A DNA stretch of 64,000 nucleotides from a bacterium (GCA_016932575.1 JAFGCO010000042.1:18682-82681); one strand, 5' to 3'. Counted from the stretch's first letter, positions 27,601-36,895 are shown. The notes: generated by a model from the letters alone, not told the origin. Numbers and translations are program-made.

Positions 27601-28564
27601 TATTCTTGATCTTTTAATGCCAGGCGTGGATGGTTTTGATGTTCTGGCAAAACTGAAAAAGTCAAAAAAGAGCCAGGAGATACCGGTTGTTATTTATACG
27701 GGCAAAAAGCTGACTGCAAAAGACCGTTCTCGTCTGAGCCATCATTATGAGCTTCTTTTACAAAAAACAGAGGAAACACCTGATACATTATTAAAGCAAT
27801 TAAAACATCTGGTGACACAAACGGTTCAGATTGAGCGTCAAGAACCCGCCTATGATGCTTCTGTAAAAGGACGGATTCTGCTGGCTGAAGATGATCCATC
27901 CGGACAAAAATTGATGAAACATATATTGGAACGTTTGGGCTATAAAGCGGATCTGGCAAAAAATGGTCAGGAAGTTTTGGATTGGCTTCAAAGAAATAAC
28001 TATGACATTGTTTTGATGGATATGGAGATGCCAATTATGGATGGTTTTACAGCCACCACAAGAATTCGTGAACAAAAAAAGTATAAAGATTTAACAATTA
28101 TTGCCTTAACTGCTCATGCCATGAAGGAACATCGTAAAAAGACGCTTGAAGCGGGATGCACCGATTATCTTTCCAAACCCGTGAATCGTGAGAAATTAGG
28201 CGAGATGCTTAAAAAATATATCAAAGTGCCAAAAAAGCCGGTAAAAGCAAAAGAAATGGAGAAAGAGACTGCCGCCGAAACTGAGGAAGATGATGCGATC
28301 ATGGCTGAACTCACCCAGTTTTTTATTGAAGATTTAGGTGAGCGGATGAAAAAATTCCTCACAGATGTTGAGACAAAAGTTCAGGATGAAGTGGTAAGAT
28401 TCGGTCATTCACTCAAGGGAACCGGCGGCTCATATGGCTTTCCTGAATTTTCAAAAATCGGAGCCGCAATTGAAGATGCAGGGAAAGCCGGAGAATGGGA
28501 AAAGGTAACCACTTTGAAGGATCAGCTGGTGAAGGCTTATGATGACCTGGACGGAGGAAAATGA
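24644..28564 (+). CDS. Giant hybrid histidine kinase REC-GAF-GAF-HK-REC-REC-REC-HPt
   Basis: A 1306-residue cytoplasmic protein starting with GTG after AAGGA. Domains in order: REC (about 15-130), coiled coil, GAF (about 200-355), GAF (about 375-525), HisKA with His548 in [11 protein letters not shown], ATPase (about 645-765; [23 protein letters not shown]), REC2 (about 815-930), REC3 (about 938-1055), REC4 (about 1074-1190) and HPt with His1255 in [15 protein letters not shown]2 has Glu865 where the acceptor Asp is expected (IILEILLPG) and an extra Lys in the loop. It has no membrane segment, so it senses an internal signal or is fed by the adjacent Che system. Confidence 0.92.
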   Translation: MLNQQRPKKNIGIEILVVEDSATQALHLKHILQQHDYAVTVAKDGKDALEYMKSHKPTIVISDILMPEMDGYELCRQIRADSNLKYVPVILLTQLVDPRDVIRGLLSGADNFVTKPYSEQFLISRIQYILANQELRRNAITEMGIEIFFAGQKHFITSDRMQILDLLFSTFENAVQRNQELEQANKELRKALETIETINEVSEKLNRSLNPEEVAEAVAIGVKRLIDYGECRIYRIDDDGQYLIPLYCRKEKIDPSDSQTIEDLKLEVGEGIIGLVFAKGKAEMVSDVSRHPKSHFPEADKPPQESMLAVPMQYEDQTLGVIALLKSGLHQFSDAHLRTLSILAGQAGVAIENARLMQQERRRTRQLSLINEVSKKAASTLEIDELCHLAVDAIHSEYEHAQVLLMLLDEEKEELYLQMQKGPFTKQISKKLHCPLNKGIEGKAANTGEVVVARNIKSDKNFKAMIPESESELVVPLSKGDNLIGVLHLVSNKLYDFDEKDISMMKTLTDQIAMAIENAQLYESEKKNAAMAQAASRAKSEFLANMSHEIRTPMNSIIGFSDLLLQENLPEDLADFVKTIKMNGEELLYIINQILDLAKVETGRMEVDIVDFDTQELVKNVSQLIRPRVLDRGLAFQCKTVPKILPPIESDRLKIRQVLVNLLGNAVKFTEEGSVTMEIILEQKKDKKGELTAHITDTGVGIPPEKHAAIFESFTQADASITRRFGGTGLGLTLCNQMIELMGGKIWFESEEGKGSTFSFTIPVTVIQTKAHVEAAKAKVKIERIEQDLESNQEAASVLSQIKDKVIKPEDGSQPKVLIIEDNASTTALLRRYLERDGYIVESANTGEDGLLKAKFYRPHAIILEILLPGKMDGWEVLRSLKSGNLTKNIPVIVCSVLSNQKKAFSLGAVEYVEKPAKEKAILETLHRFIGMPETKDKEVLVVDDDKTVLVLFERMLAREGIKVKTFDNGRPAIDYIERSDDIALVILDLLMPGVDGFDVLAKLKKSKKSQEIPVVIYTGKKLTAKDRSRLSHHYELLLQKTEETPDTLLKQLKHLVTQTVQIERQEPAYDASVKGRILLAEDDPSGQKLMKHILERLGYKADLAKNGQEVLDWLQRNNYDIVLMDMEMPIMDGFTATTRIREQKKYKDLTIIALTAHAMKEHRKKTLEAGCTDYLSKPVNREKLGEMLKKYIKVPKKPVKAKEMEKETAAETEEDDAIMAELTQFFIEDLGERMKKFLTDVETKVQDEVVRFGHSLKGTGGSYGFPEFSKIGAAIEDAGKAGEWEKVTTLKDQLVKAYDDLDGGK

Positions 28565-29601
28565 AACCTGAAAATATGACCATTCTCACGGTTGACGATA
28601 CACCGGCGAATATTCGTTTGCTGACGCATCATCTTGAAAAACAGGGGTATCGGGTTATTACAGCTGAAGATGGATTTGAGGGATTTAAAGCAGCTATTCA
28701 GTATCATCCGGATATTATATTATTGGACATTATGATGCCGGGTACAGATGGATATGAAGTATGCGAACTTCTTAAAGCCGAAGAACAAACCCGGGATATT
28801 CCTGTGATGTTTTTAACTGCCAAAGCCGATGTAGAAGATAAAGTACGCGGATTTGAATTAGGAGCAGTAGATTATATCACAAAACCCTTTAACCTGGTTG
28901 AAATTTCCACACGGGTACAAAATCAGCTAAGGATGATACATTTTCAGCAGCAAAATGACCGTCTGAAAAAAATCTTTTATCATATTCATCCTGCCTTGCC
29001 TCTGAAACAAGCCGGACATCTGCTGGTTCAACAAATGAAAAATCAAAAATCATCAAAGACAATGATGCCAGTCATTGAAGCCTGGCTTTCAATGGCAGAT
29101 TCATTTTCAACTGAAACCGAACCGGTCAATATAAAATACTGGATTGATGATGTTGTGGAGATTGTTCAGGGTGGCGTCAGCGGGCTTGTTGGTTTTAACG
29201 TAGAGGTTGAGCAAAAAGGGGAATGCGTTGACGCATATCCAGGTTTATTGCACCTTGCACTCTTAAATGTATTTATGAATGCTTATGAGGCCATGAACAG
29301 CAAGGGATTTATTCATATTTCCAGAGAAGTCTGTAAGATGCCGGATCAGCTTGCCAAACAACTGGAAGTGGAAATATCTGAATCCTATTATAGAATCGAT
29401 ATCAATGACAAAGGTATTGCTGACGGCCGTGCTGTTTTTAACCTTCAAAATCCTTACGAAATTACTGATATGGATTTTAAGGAGTTTACTCTGCGTTTGG
29501 CCGCAGTGCATCAAATTATGTTGGCTCATGGCGGTGCTTTGGATATACTGAATGATGATAAAAAAGGGCAGTTTCATACATTTCTTTATTTACCTGTTTA
29601 A
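28561..29601 (+). CDS. REC protein with degenerate histidine-kinase-like ATPase tail
   Basis: A 346-residue protein overlapping the giant kinase gene by four bases. Residues 1 to about 122 are an intact REC (acceptor Asp in [13 protein letters not shown], Lys in YITKPFN). The C-terminal ~150 residues have the fold signature of a GHKL ATPase ([12 protein letters not shown] in place of the N-box, [12 protein letters not shown] near the end), but the glycine-rich G1 and G2 motifs are poor, and there is no His-containing dimerisation helix. It may bind a partner rather than phosphorylate. Confidence 0.75.
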   Translation: MKPENMTILTVDDTPANIRLLTHHLEKQGYRVITAEDGFEGFKAAIQYHPDIILLDIMMPGTDGYEVCELLKAEEQTRDIPVMFLTAKADVEDKVRGFELGAVDYITKPFNLVEISTRVQNQLRMIHFQQQNDRLKKIFYHIHPALPLKQAGHLLVQQMKNQKSSKTMMPVIEAWLSMADSFSTETEPVNIKYWIDDVVEIVQGGVSGLVGFNVEVEQKGECVDAYPGLLHLALLNVFMNAYEAMNSKGFIHISREVCKMPDQLAKQLEVEISESYYRIDINDKGIADGRAVFNLQNPYEITDMDFKEFTLRLAAVHQIMLAHGGALDILNDDKKGQFHTFLYLPV

Positions 29602-29759
29602 TAAGGCCTCCTGTTTCAGATAACCGGTTTTATTTTCAGTTTACGGAATCCCGGTCAGTGCTTTTATGATATTCTCTTTGAATTTTCCTTAAAGATTATT
29701 ATCTTTTAATGATTAAGTGATACATCACAAATTTTGTTTTTATTTGAAATGGAATAACC

Positions 29760-30740
29760 ATGGCCAATTTAACGACGCATTATCTGGGCCTGACTTTGAA
29801 AAATCCGATTATTGCAGGCAGCTCTGGATTGATGAAATCCATCGATAATTTAAAAGAGGCTGAAACGGCCGGCGCAGGTGCTGTGGTTTTAAAATCCATT
29901 TTTGAAGAACAGATCATGGCTGAAATCAAGCAGGAGCTGGATGTCTCGAATTTAGAAATGCATCCTGAAGCCATGGATTATATCAGGCGGTCAACCCGGG
30001 AAAATTCAATTGACGCCCATTTAAGACTCATTGAATCAGCAAAGTCTTCACTCAGTATCCCGGTGATTGCCAGTATCAATTGTATGCGAGCAGGCGAATG
30101 GACGGAGTTTGGCCGGCGTATTGAAAACGCAGGCGCGGATGCTCTTGAATTGAATGTATTGGTGACAGATTATGATCGTTTTGAACCTCGTGAAATTGAA
30201 TCAAAATATCTGGAACTATTAATCAGTATTAAAAATCAGGTTAGCATTCCAATTGCAATGAAAATCAGTTCACAGTTTACAAATTTACCCCATATAATCC
30301 AAACTTTAAGTGGGAATAATGTGGATGGTCTGGTCATGTTTAATCGCTATTGGAATCCAGATATTGATATTGAAGGACAAGTGATTGTTCCGGCGAGTTC
30401 ATTTAGCTCCTCCAAAGAATTGTATACTCCGCTTCGCTGGATTGCCATGATTTCAAACCGGATCACTTGTGATATATGCGGAAGCACCGGAGTTCATGAC
30501 AGCAATGCAGCAATTAAATTGATCATGGCAGGTGCTCAAACTGTCCAGGTCTGTTCAATTCTGTATCAAAAGGGAATATCCTATCTTTCAACACTTATTC
30601 AAGGCGTTCATAAGTGGCTGGATGATCATGAATATTCTCATATTCATCAAATTCGAAAGATCATGGGTCAGAAATCTCAAAAAGAACTGGATAAGTGGGG
30701 AAGAGTGCAGTTTATGAAGTATTATTCTGAACTGGAATAG
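29760..30740 (+). CDS. Dihydroorotate dehydrogenase-like flavoprotein, catalytic motif absent
   Basis: A 326-residue TIM-barrel protein of the class 1 DHOD family (opening LGLTLKNPIIAGSSGL; the FMN phosphate site around GAQTVQVCSILYQKG). True class 1 enzymes have an N-x-S-C-P-N loop with the catalytic cysteine; here the same place reads LNVLVTDYD, with no Cys. Such DHOD-like proteins are common in Bacteroidota-type genomes and should not be called pyrD. No pyrimidine genes are nearby. ATG 29760 has only a weak ribosome site. Confidence 0.75.
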   Translation: MANLTTHYLGLTLKNPIIAGSSGLMKSIDNLKEAETAGAGAVVLKSIFEEQIMAEIKQELDVSNLEMHPEAMDYIRRSTRENSIDAHLRLIESAKSSLSIPVIASINCMRAGEWTEFGRRIENAGADALELNVLVTDYDRFEPREIESKYLELLISIKNQVSIPIAMKISSQFTNLPHIIQTLSGNNVDGLVMFNRYWNPDIDIEGQVIVPASSFSSSKELYTPLRWIAMISNRITCDICGSTGVHDSNAAIKLIMAGAQTVQVCSILYQKGISYLSTLIQGVHKWLDDHEYSHIHQIRKIMGQKSQKELDKWGRVQFMKYYSELE

Positions 30741-30909
30741 AATATAACCCGTTGATTTTACAACTGGTGATTTTTTTCATATAATGCTAAAGCCGTCATC
30801 CTTTTTGTTTTTGATTCAAAGATTTGATTACAATATTTACTTTTTTCATAGAAAACTGGTTATATAATTACTGTATGTGGTTGGTTATTGAATCATAAAT
30901 CATCCGAAC

Positions 30910-30923
30910 GGTACTAAATTTGC
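30910..30923 (+). promoter_or_regulatory. Possible weak sigma-54 promoter upstream of the FlhG-like gene
   Basis: GG (30910-30911) and GC (30922-30923) are ten bases apart with TTGCA at the -12 element, but the -24 element is CGGTAC instead of TGGCAC. Transcription would start near 30935. Confidence 0.35.
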
Positions 30924-31028
30924 AATATTCGTTTATTCGTGGGTTTATACCCATAAATAATGAAGGATGTTTCTGATATCTGTCTTCTGCATGCTCGTTT
31001 TAAAGCTTGTTTATTCTTAAGGAATACA

Positions 31029-32096
31029 ATGATGGAGGCAAGGACGTCTTTTAGACAATCGAAGATATTTGCTGTCGCAGGGGGTAAGGGGGGCGTTGGA
31101 AAATCTGTTTTGGCAGCTTCGATGGGTATGGGGCTTGCCATGCTGCATAAACAAGTGACATTAATTGATGCAGATTTTGGGGGCGCTAATTTACATCGCA
31201 TACTGGGTATGGAAAACATAAGACGAAGCAATGTTCAGTTTTTAAGGAGAAAAGTACATTGTCTGGAAGAACTGGCAATTTCACATCCTCGGTTTAATCA
31301 TCTCAAACTCATTCGTGGCATGAATGGGTATCTCGGTGCGGCAAATTTGCCTTATAGTCAAAAGTTAAAAATGATTCGTCATATTTTCCGGCTGCCTGCA
31401 GATTATGTTATTCTTGATCTCGGTGGGGGTACGAATTATCATGTTCTGGATTTCTTTTGCGCTGCCGATGCCGGTATTGTTGTTGTTACACCCGACCCCT
31501 TAAGTATTTTGGAAGCCTATCATTTTATCAAGCAGGCCTTTTTTCGTAAGCTGACTCAAACATTTAAAAATCAAGATAAAGTATCAGAGATTATTCAGCA
31601 CTATGCCCATGAAGAGTCACACAATCGTCATGCCAATGTGAATAATATGATGACGGAAATTCGATTAACAAACGCGGCTTTGGCAGACAAAATTCAAGAT
31701 TTTCAAAAGCGTTTTCGACCAAAGTTATTGGTCAATCATCTAAGGAAACCCGGTGAAGAGAATGAATGTATGGCTGTCATGGAAGCAGCAAAGGAATTGC
31801 TGCTGATCGATGTTGAATATTGGGGCGCAGTTCACGATGATTCAACAGTCTATGATTCAGTTAAAGCGAGCCAGCCTTTTATCAGTTACAATTCAAAAAG
31901 CCGTGCCTCCCGCGATCTGGCGACTATTATTATTACCAAAATGTTGAAAAAAACGCATCTGCCTCATCATGAACCAAAGGATATTACAAAGCATTCGAAT
32001 GCGAAACAGGAAAAAATATGCTCGGTTCATTGTCTGTATTGGGAAACATGCGAATTTAAACGTGGTGGATATCCTTGTGATTTATTGCACTTATAA
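31029..32096 (+). CDS. FlhG/MinD-like ParA ATPase with C-terminal cysteine cluster
   Basis: A 355-residue P-loop ATPase. The deviant Walker A is GGKGGVGKS (about residue 14), followed by LIDADFGGAN and DYVILDLGGG, as in MinD and FlhG, which place division sites, flagella or pili. The C-terminal ~25 residues form a Cys cluster, C-x3-C-x5-C-x8-C (CSVHC...C...C), typical of metal or Fe-S binding and unusual for this family. There is no obvious MinD membrane helix. ATG 31029 follows AAGGA; an upstream start at 30960 lacks a ribosome site. With SpoA and sigma-54 genes nearby, a role in placing a surface machine is plausible. Confidence 0.72.
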   Translation: MMEARTSFRQSKIFAVAGGKGGVGKSVLAASMGMGLAMLHKQVTLIDADFGGANLHRILGMENIRRSNVQFLRRKVHCLEELAISHPRFNHLKLIRGMNGYLGAANLPYSQKLKMIRHIFRLPADYVILDLGGGTNYHVLDFFCAADAGIVVVTPDPLSILEAYHFIKQAFFRKLTQTFKNQDKVSEIIQHYAHEESHNRHANVNNMMTEIRLTNAALADKIQDFQKRFRPKLLVNHLRKPGEENECMAVMEAAKELLLIDVEYWGAVHDDSTVYDSVKASQPFISYNSKSRASRDLATIIITKMLKKTHLPHHEPKDITKHSNAKQEKICSVHCLYWETCEFKRGGYPCDLLHL

Positions 32097-32480
32097 AATG
32101 CGGGTAAAAAAGTTGCAATGATGATAAAAATTATCTACATTAAGTAAAAATGTGCAAGTTCTTATTAAGACGTATCTAATTATACGGTTGTCATCAAAGG
32201 TTCTAATATAATAAATAAATGATACTGATTTACAGCGAGTGTTAAGCCATAGTGCGATTTGAGTCTTATGGATCCATACTGCTTTTGAACAGTGCTTCGG
32301 TTGCCCTTCATTATATAACGTTATACATTCATGATCAGGTGTCACTGCTCATTCAGAATAGACGATTCAGAATGTATCATTACTCATGATTTAAAAATTG
32401 AATAGTTGGATTGGTTTCATTTTTGCAGTTATCAAAGGGCTGTTTTTTGATTTTGTTATCTATTAGGAGCTTCTTAATTG
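32097..32480. other. Intergenic region with a weak sigma-54-like site
   Basis: AT-rich with no gene. At 32413-32426 GG and GC are ten bases apart with a good -12 (TTGCA) but a poor -24 (TGGTTT), about 55 bases before the PAS kinase gene. A ribosome site TTAGGAG lies at 32463-32469. Confidence 0.3.
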
Positions 32481-33716
32481 ATGAGCCATCCGTCGCCAAA
32501 AAAATGTAAATGTGCAGAATTTTTTGGGACATTCAATCAGGGAATCCCCGAAATTCAAGCCTCCTATCACGATCTAAGTCATGAAATACAAAAGCATAAC
32601 AAATCTCTCGCGTTAAAAATTCGACAGCTTGAAGACCATCTTGAAAATGCCGATTATTCACAACAGTTTTTTTATACGATTTTGGACAGTATAGACGAAG
32701 GTGTCGTGGTTGTCGATAACCATGAGCGTATAATATTCATCAATCGCGGCGCTGAGATTTTAACAGGTTACACTCGAAAGAGTGCCGTAGGATGTTTATA
32801 TAAAGAGTTGTTGGGTCAGCATCTCAGTGAGCGTTTTACACCGGCATACACTTTGAAATATAAAGAATCTCAGCTCTGTCAGGAAAAAGAAATAATATCA
32901 AAATCCAAGAAAAAAATTCCGGTTCGTTTCAGTTCATATCCCATATTTAATCGACAAGACCATTTGGCAGGCGTTATTGAAGTGATAACGGATTTAACCC
33001 GGTTAAAGCAATTGGAATCTGTTAAGCAGGAAATCAGGACGCAGGCTTCTTTAGAACAAATGGCCGGATTGATTGCCAATGAGATTCGAAATCCTCTTGA
33101 GGGTATTTTAGGCAATGTTGATGTGATTATGAAATCCTCCCACAAGGAGTGTGAGTATAAGGATCGACTGCAAGCAATAAAGACCTCTGTTGATCAGATT
33201 AATTCTGTCGTTTCCCGTTTTCAATGGTTTGCCAAATCTGTAAAACCTAACTTTGAAACACTTGATTTAATTCAATATATAAAGGAAGTATTGAAAATTT
33301 TTATTAAAAACAACCATATCGATGAGAACAAAATAATTTTTAATTTCATCTATCCCAGATCTCATAAAACCTTTATGTGGTCTATTGATCCGGTTCTTTT
33401 GGAGCAGGTTTTATTTGATATATTAGATAATGGGGTGAAGGCTTTATCCGAAACCGGTACAATTACGATACACCTTTTAAGACATTCGGGTCTTTTAAAA
33501 AATGATTCAATAGAAATTGACATATCAGATACCGGTCGGGGAATGAGCAGAAAAGAGCTAAGTCAATTGTTTACGCCATTTTATACAACGCGTGCAAGAG
33601 GGTTGGGATTGAGTCTGGCGGTTGCACGTCGTTTTATTATTCTACACCGGGGAAATATACAAGTTGAAAGCGCTGTCGGTAAAGGGAGCACGTTTAAAAT
33701 CAGTTTGCCGAAATAA
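32481..33716 (+). CDS. PAS sensor kinase with Asn in place of the phospho-acceptor His
   Basis: A 411-residue soluble protein: N-terminal helical region, PAS domain (about residues 65-180, DEGVVVVDNHERIIFINRGA), dimerisation helix and ATPase domain. The dimerisation helix reads MAGLIANEIRNPLEGILGN, where HEIRNPL would be normal; the codon at 33078-33080 is AAT, so position 200 is Asn. The ATPase motifs look intact (ILDNGVKAL, DTGRGMS, RGLGLSLA). It sits just upstream of an NtrC-type regulator as NtrB/AtoS kinases do, but should not autophosphorylate on this site. Confidence 0.85.
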   Translation: MSHPSPKKCKCAEFFGTFNQGIPEIQASYHDLSHEIQKHNKSLALKIRQLEDHLENADYSQQFFYTILDSIDEGVVVVDNHERIIFINRGAEILTGYTRKSAVGCLYKELLGQHLSERFTPAYTLKYKESQLCQEKEIISKSKKKIPVRFSSYPIFNRQDHLAGVIEVITDLTRLKQLESVKQEIRTQASLEQMAGLIANEIRNPLEGILGNVDVIMKSSHKECEYKDRLQAIKTSVDQINSVVSRFQWFAKSVKPNFETLDLIQYIKEVLKIFIKNNHIDENKIIFNFIYPRSHKTFMWSIDPVLLEQVLFDILDNGVKALSETGTITIHLLRHSGLLKNDSIEIDISDTGRGMSRKELSQLFTPFYTTRARGLGLSLAVARRFIILHRGNIQVESAVGKGSTFKISLPK

Positions 33717-33732
33717 ATGGGGAGAACAGGCT

Positions 33733-35091
33733 ATGAAAGACCGGAGTGTTTTGGTTGTTGAAGATGACCCTATTATTCGACGTTTTATACACGACGTATT
33801 AAAACGAAAGGGTTATGATATACAGAGTTGTGAAAATGGACTGGCAGCTTTAGATACTATAAAGCAGAAAGAATACCAGCTTATTATCAGTGATTTGAAG
33901 ATGGACGAGATTGATGGACTGGAACTTTTGGCCCGCGTGAAAAAAATGTCTCCAAAAACGGAAGTCATCATTATCACGGCTTATGGAACAGTGTCGAATG
34001 CTGTTGAGGCGATGAAGAAAGGTGCTTTTGATTATATCATGAAACCTATAGAATTGGAGGAATTGGAAATTGTTATCGAGCGTGTATTTGAGCATCGGTC
34101 TCTTGTGGACGAAAATAAATATTTAAAAGAGAAGCTCGAAACCAGCCATGTAACACAAAAGCTTATTGGTAAAAGTGTATTTTCACAGCGCATTCGTGAA
34201 TTGATCGAAATGATAGGGCCCCTGGATTCGACTGTATTAATCATGGGTGAAACAGGAAGTGGCAAAGAAGTGGTTGCAAATGCAATTCATCAGCTGAGTC
34301 CCAGAAAAAGCCATCCCTTTATTAAGGTCAATTGCGCCGCTTTACCGGATACACTTTTAGAAAGCGAGTTATTCGGACATGAAAAAGGCGCATTTACAGG
34401 CGCATTACAGCGGACAAAAGGACGATTCGAACTTGCGGACAAAGGAACTTTACTCTTGGATGAAATTGGGGAGCTGGGAATGCAGGTTCAGGCCAAGCTC
34501 CTTAGAGCTTTGCAGTATCAACAGTTTGAACGTGTTGGCAGTGGAAAACCTGTAGATGTTGATGTACGGGTGATTACCACAACCAATCGAAACCTGAAAC
34601 AGGAAGTCAAAAGGGGGGCTTTCCGTAAAGATCTGTTTTTCCGGTTGAATGTGGTCACCATCACTTTAATTCCCTTACGAGACCGGAAAGACGACATTCC
34701 TTTTTTTGTGGAATATTTTTTACAGATGTACAATCAGAAATACAAACGCAATAAAATTATTTCTGACAAAGCCATGGATTTTTTAATTCAGTATGACTGG
34801 CCCGGAAATGTCCGTGAGCTGGAAAACTGTATGGAGACTGCTGTTATTTTAAATATAGGAAAAACGTTGCTTCCCGAACATTTCATTTTTCTTGAAGATC
34901 ATCGAGATTTATTGGAAGACCAGGGAGATTTCAGTGAAGTGACAACCATAGCGGAGGCTGAAAAACAATTAATTATTAAAACCTATAAAAAGTATAATCA
35001 CAATAAGACGCATGCTGCAAAGGCTCTGGGCATCACGATTAAAACCTTGCGGACCAAATTAAGAGAATATGGTTTTATCGATCAATCCTGA
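33733..35091 (+). CDS. NtrC-family sigma-54 activator
   Basis: A 452-residue response regulator: REC (about 1-120, acceptor Asp in [13 protein letters not shown]), AAA+ domain (about 140-370) and Fis-type helix-turn-helix (about 410-450, [16 protein letters not shown]). The AAA+ part has Walker A GETGSGKE, the GAFTGA loop that contacts sigma-54, and Walker [13 protein letters not shown] 33733 follows GGGGAG; the longer frame from 33622 overlaps the kinase gene. It most likely drives the sigma-54 promoters found nearby at 35252, 36394 and 38933 and perhaps that of the chemosensory operon. Confidence 0.93.
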   Translation: MKDRSVLVVEDDPIIRRFIHDVLKRKGYDIQSCENGLAALDTIKQKEYQLIISDLKMDEIDGLELLARVKKMSPKTEVIIITAYGTVSNAVEAMKKGAFDYIMKPIELEELEIVIERVFEHRSLVDENKYLKEKLETSHVTQKLIGKSVFSQRIRELIEMIGPLDSTVLIMGETGSGKEVVANAIHQLSPRKSHPFIKVNCAALPDTLLESELFGHEKGAFTGALQRTKGRFELADKGTLLLDEIGELGMQVQAKLLRALQYQQFERVGSGKPVDVDVRVITTTNRNLKQEVKRGAFRKDLFFRLNVVTITLIPLRDRKDDIPFFVEYFLQMYNQKYKRNKIISDKAMDFLIQYDWPGNVRELENCMETAVILNIGKTLLPEHFIFLEDHRDLLEDQGDFSEVTTIAEAEKQLIIKTYKKYNHNKTHAAKALGITIKTLRTKLREYGFIDQS

Positions 35092-35146
35092 AGCATTTTA
35101 TGATCATAAATATACCCTAAATAGTGAAAATCTTCCTGTTTATTAT

Positions 35147-35165
35147 TCAATATTTTAAATATTGA
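35147..35165. promoter_or_regulatory. Palindrome, candidate enhancer site for the NtrC-type activator
   Basis: TCAATATTT-T-AAATATTGA is a perfect 9-1-9 palindrome about 90-105 bases upstream of the sigma-54 promoter at 35252, the usual place for an activator site. The same TCAATATTT half occurs at 38823-38831, about 105 bases before the sigma-54 promoter at 38933. Confidence 0.4.
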
Positions 35166-35251
35166 TTTTCTCCTATTGATATTACCATCCATAACTCATA
35201 TAAAATCAGATTATTAAGATTATAATTATTTCTGAATTAAATATGAACAGC

Positions 35252-35266
35252 TGGCACATGCCTTGC
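35252..35266 (+). promoter_or_regulatory. Sigma-54 promoter of the SpoA gene
   Basis: TGGCAC-N5-TTGC with GG (35253-35254) and GC (35265-35266) ten bases apart, full consensus. Transcription would start near 35278, which rules out an upstream start codon at 35243 and supports ATG 35303. Confidence 0.82.
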
Positions 35267-35302
35267 TTATTGTTCTTGTATGGTAAACGAAAGGTAATTG
35301 GC

Positions 35303-36160
35303 ATGACTTCTAATGAATGCAATTCCATGTCGACAGTGGAGTCTTACCTTATTCTTGAAGCAAATCGAGCGATTTCAAATTTATTGGGCATTCGAATTCA
35401 TATAAGTCCGGTGATTCAAGAAACAGTTAATAAAAGGTTTTCGGTAATAAATACCGGGTGGAATTTGGATTTTAAGTGGAATAACATGCCGGGATATTTG
35501 CGAATTTATATTGATAGTCAGGGAATTACAGAAATGCTGGCTATTGATAAAAAATATATAAGCTCGGGGGATTTAAATAAAATTTTATATCAATATGCTT
35601 TACGATTTTCTGAAGAATTGAGCAGAGGGCTCACCCGCTCCTTGATCCAACCCTGGAAAGCAGAGTTAATCGAAGTCACACCATTTTTAAAACTGGATAA
35701 AGCGATAACATCATCTAAGTTATTCCGTATTTATGAATTATATACGGGCGACCGTTTTTTATTGTATGCCGGTGTTTCGGTGGATAATCATTTGTTTCGC
35801 ACTTGGCGTAATCAATGGCAGCAACGATTCAAACCCGTTGTCCCTGTTGTTTCCAATCCTGATCCGTTGTCTGTTCAATCCCATTGGCAGGATTCTCTGG
35901 AAGTCGAATTTCCAGTATCCGCAGAATTGGGTAAAACAAACATCCAACTTAAAGAAATATTGGATTTGTGTCCCGGAGATGTGCTCAGCCTGGATAAAAT
36001 CGAAGAGGATCCAGTGGATTTGTATATGAACAGTCAAAAATTTGCTGAAGGCAGAATTGTTCGTACCAATGGAAGAATCGGGATCCAGGTAACGGCCCTG
36101 ATATGTCAGGAAGACCGCATGCGTCAATTATATAAAACTGGTCAGACCCATGAAGCGTAA
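35303..36160 (+). CDS. FliM/FliN-like SpoA-domain protein
   Basis: A 285-residue soluble protein. The C-terminal ~75 residues (about 195-270) are a SpoA domain as in the flagellar switch proteins FliN/FliM and the type III secretion C-ring: VSAELGKTNIQLKEIL, LCPGDVLSLDKI, VDLYMNSQKFAEGRIV. The N-terminal ~190 residues might correspond to the FliM middle (CheC-like) region but are too divergent to call. It is expressed alone from a sigma-54 promoter, with no flagellar gene in the window. Either the flagellum is encoded elsewhere or the protein belongs to another chemosensory-controlled machine. Confidence 0.75.
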   Translation: MTSNECNSMSTVESYLILEANRAISNLLGIRIHISPVIQETVNKRFSVINTGWNLDFKWNNMPGYLRIYIDSQGITEMLAIDKKYISSGDLNKILYQYALRFSEELSRGLTRSLIQPWKAELIEVTPFLKLDKAITSSKLFRIYELYTGDRFLLYAGVSVDNHLFRTWRNQWQQRFKPVVPVVSNPDPLSVQSHWQDSLEVEFPVSAELGKTNIQLKEILDLCPGDVLSLDKIEEDPVDLYMNSQKFAEGRIVRTNGRIGIQVTALICQEDRMRQLYKTGQTHEA

Positions 36161-36394
36161 TAAATCAACAGTTGTTTTCTTTTTCCGCAGATTTTTAAAA
36201 AGTGAAGAGACAATGAGGCGAGTGATTCAGGCGGGGAACATTTATAGAGTAAATGGGTAAAAAAGTGTTTGGCTATTCGTCTGAATATCAGTTATTATTC
36301 TGATCAGATTCCGGATATGGTTATTTTGAAAATAGAATAATCAAATATTTAAGCCGATAAGTGGAAAAATATGAAAAAGCGTTTTATCATCATT

Positions 36395-36408
36395 GGCATA
36401 TAAGTTGC
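36395..36408 (+). promoter_or_regulatory. Sigma-54 promoter of the zinc-ribbon gene
   Basis: TGGCAT-N5-TTGC (from 36394) with GG (36395-36396) and GC (36407-36408) ten bases apart, one change from consensus. Transcription would start near 36420, about 34 bases before the ATG. Confidence 0.72.
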
Positions 36409-36453
36409 TTGAATAATAAATGACAGAGTTAAGCCTGGAAAGGATACTGAATA

Positions 36454-36642
36454 ATGCTGTATGAGTTCAAAGATCAAATTCATCGTCTCATTCCTATGCG
36501 ATGCCAAATTTGTGGTTCATGGGGACACTTCTATTCGGGGACCAAATGGATTTGCGACGCCTGTTTGGCGAAGCTGTTTGATCAGAAACGGATTTCTGTG
36601 TCTCCAGAGACCAAAGAATACATACAAATTTCGCTTTTCTAA
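36454..36642 (+). CDS. Small zinc-ribbon protein under sigma-54 control
   Basis: A 62-residue protein with the metal-binding pattern C-x2-C-x13-C-x2-C (CQIC and CDAC). The ribosome site AAAGGA lies nine bases before the ATG, and a sigma-54 promoter lies 46-60 bases before it, so expression is well supported despite the small size. An overlapping frame of the same length is a shadow. The family is not recognised; a protein-protein or nucleic-acid adapter role would be usual for such a fold. Confidence 0.65.
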   Translation: MLYEFKDQIHRLIPMRCQICGSWGHFYSGTKWICDACLAKLFDQKRISVSPETKEYIQISLF

Positions 36643-36735
36643 TGCGTGATGAGTAAATAGTATGACGATTGTCAGTTGTACAAAGGAGGTTTTTTTTCTA
36701 TAAACCCTGTTCCCTGAATACCCTTTACCCTATAT

Positions 36736-36794
36736 GGAGAGGGGCGAACATTTGGATCGACATCGTTTGAATTACATCTTGTTTGCCTCTCTCC
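36736..36794. repeat. 14-bp inverted repeat between convergent genes
   Basis: GGAGAGGGGCGAAC (36736-36749) can pair over 14 bases, with two G-U pairs, with GTTTGCCTCTCTCC (36781-36794) around a 31-base loop. It lies between the zinc-ribbon gene and the convergent nucleoside kinase gene, so a bidirectional terminator is possible, although a U-run is weak on both sides. Confidence 0.45.
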
Positions 36795-36895
36795 CTCTCT
36801 TTAATCAGGCCTTATTGTAATCAAATCTATATAGAGATTCCTGTATCAATATCAAAAATCAATTGATTTTTCCCTGGAAAATAAATCAATACGGA

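Noticed and set aside
32413-32426. Sigma-54 promoter before the PAS kinase gene
   Set aside because: Spacing and -12 element fit, but the -24 element is TGGTTT, too far from consensus to be called as a separate promoter.
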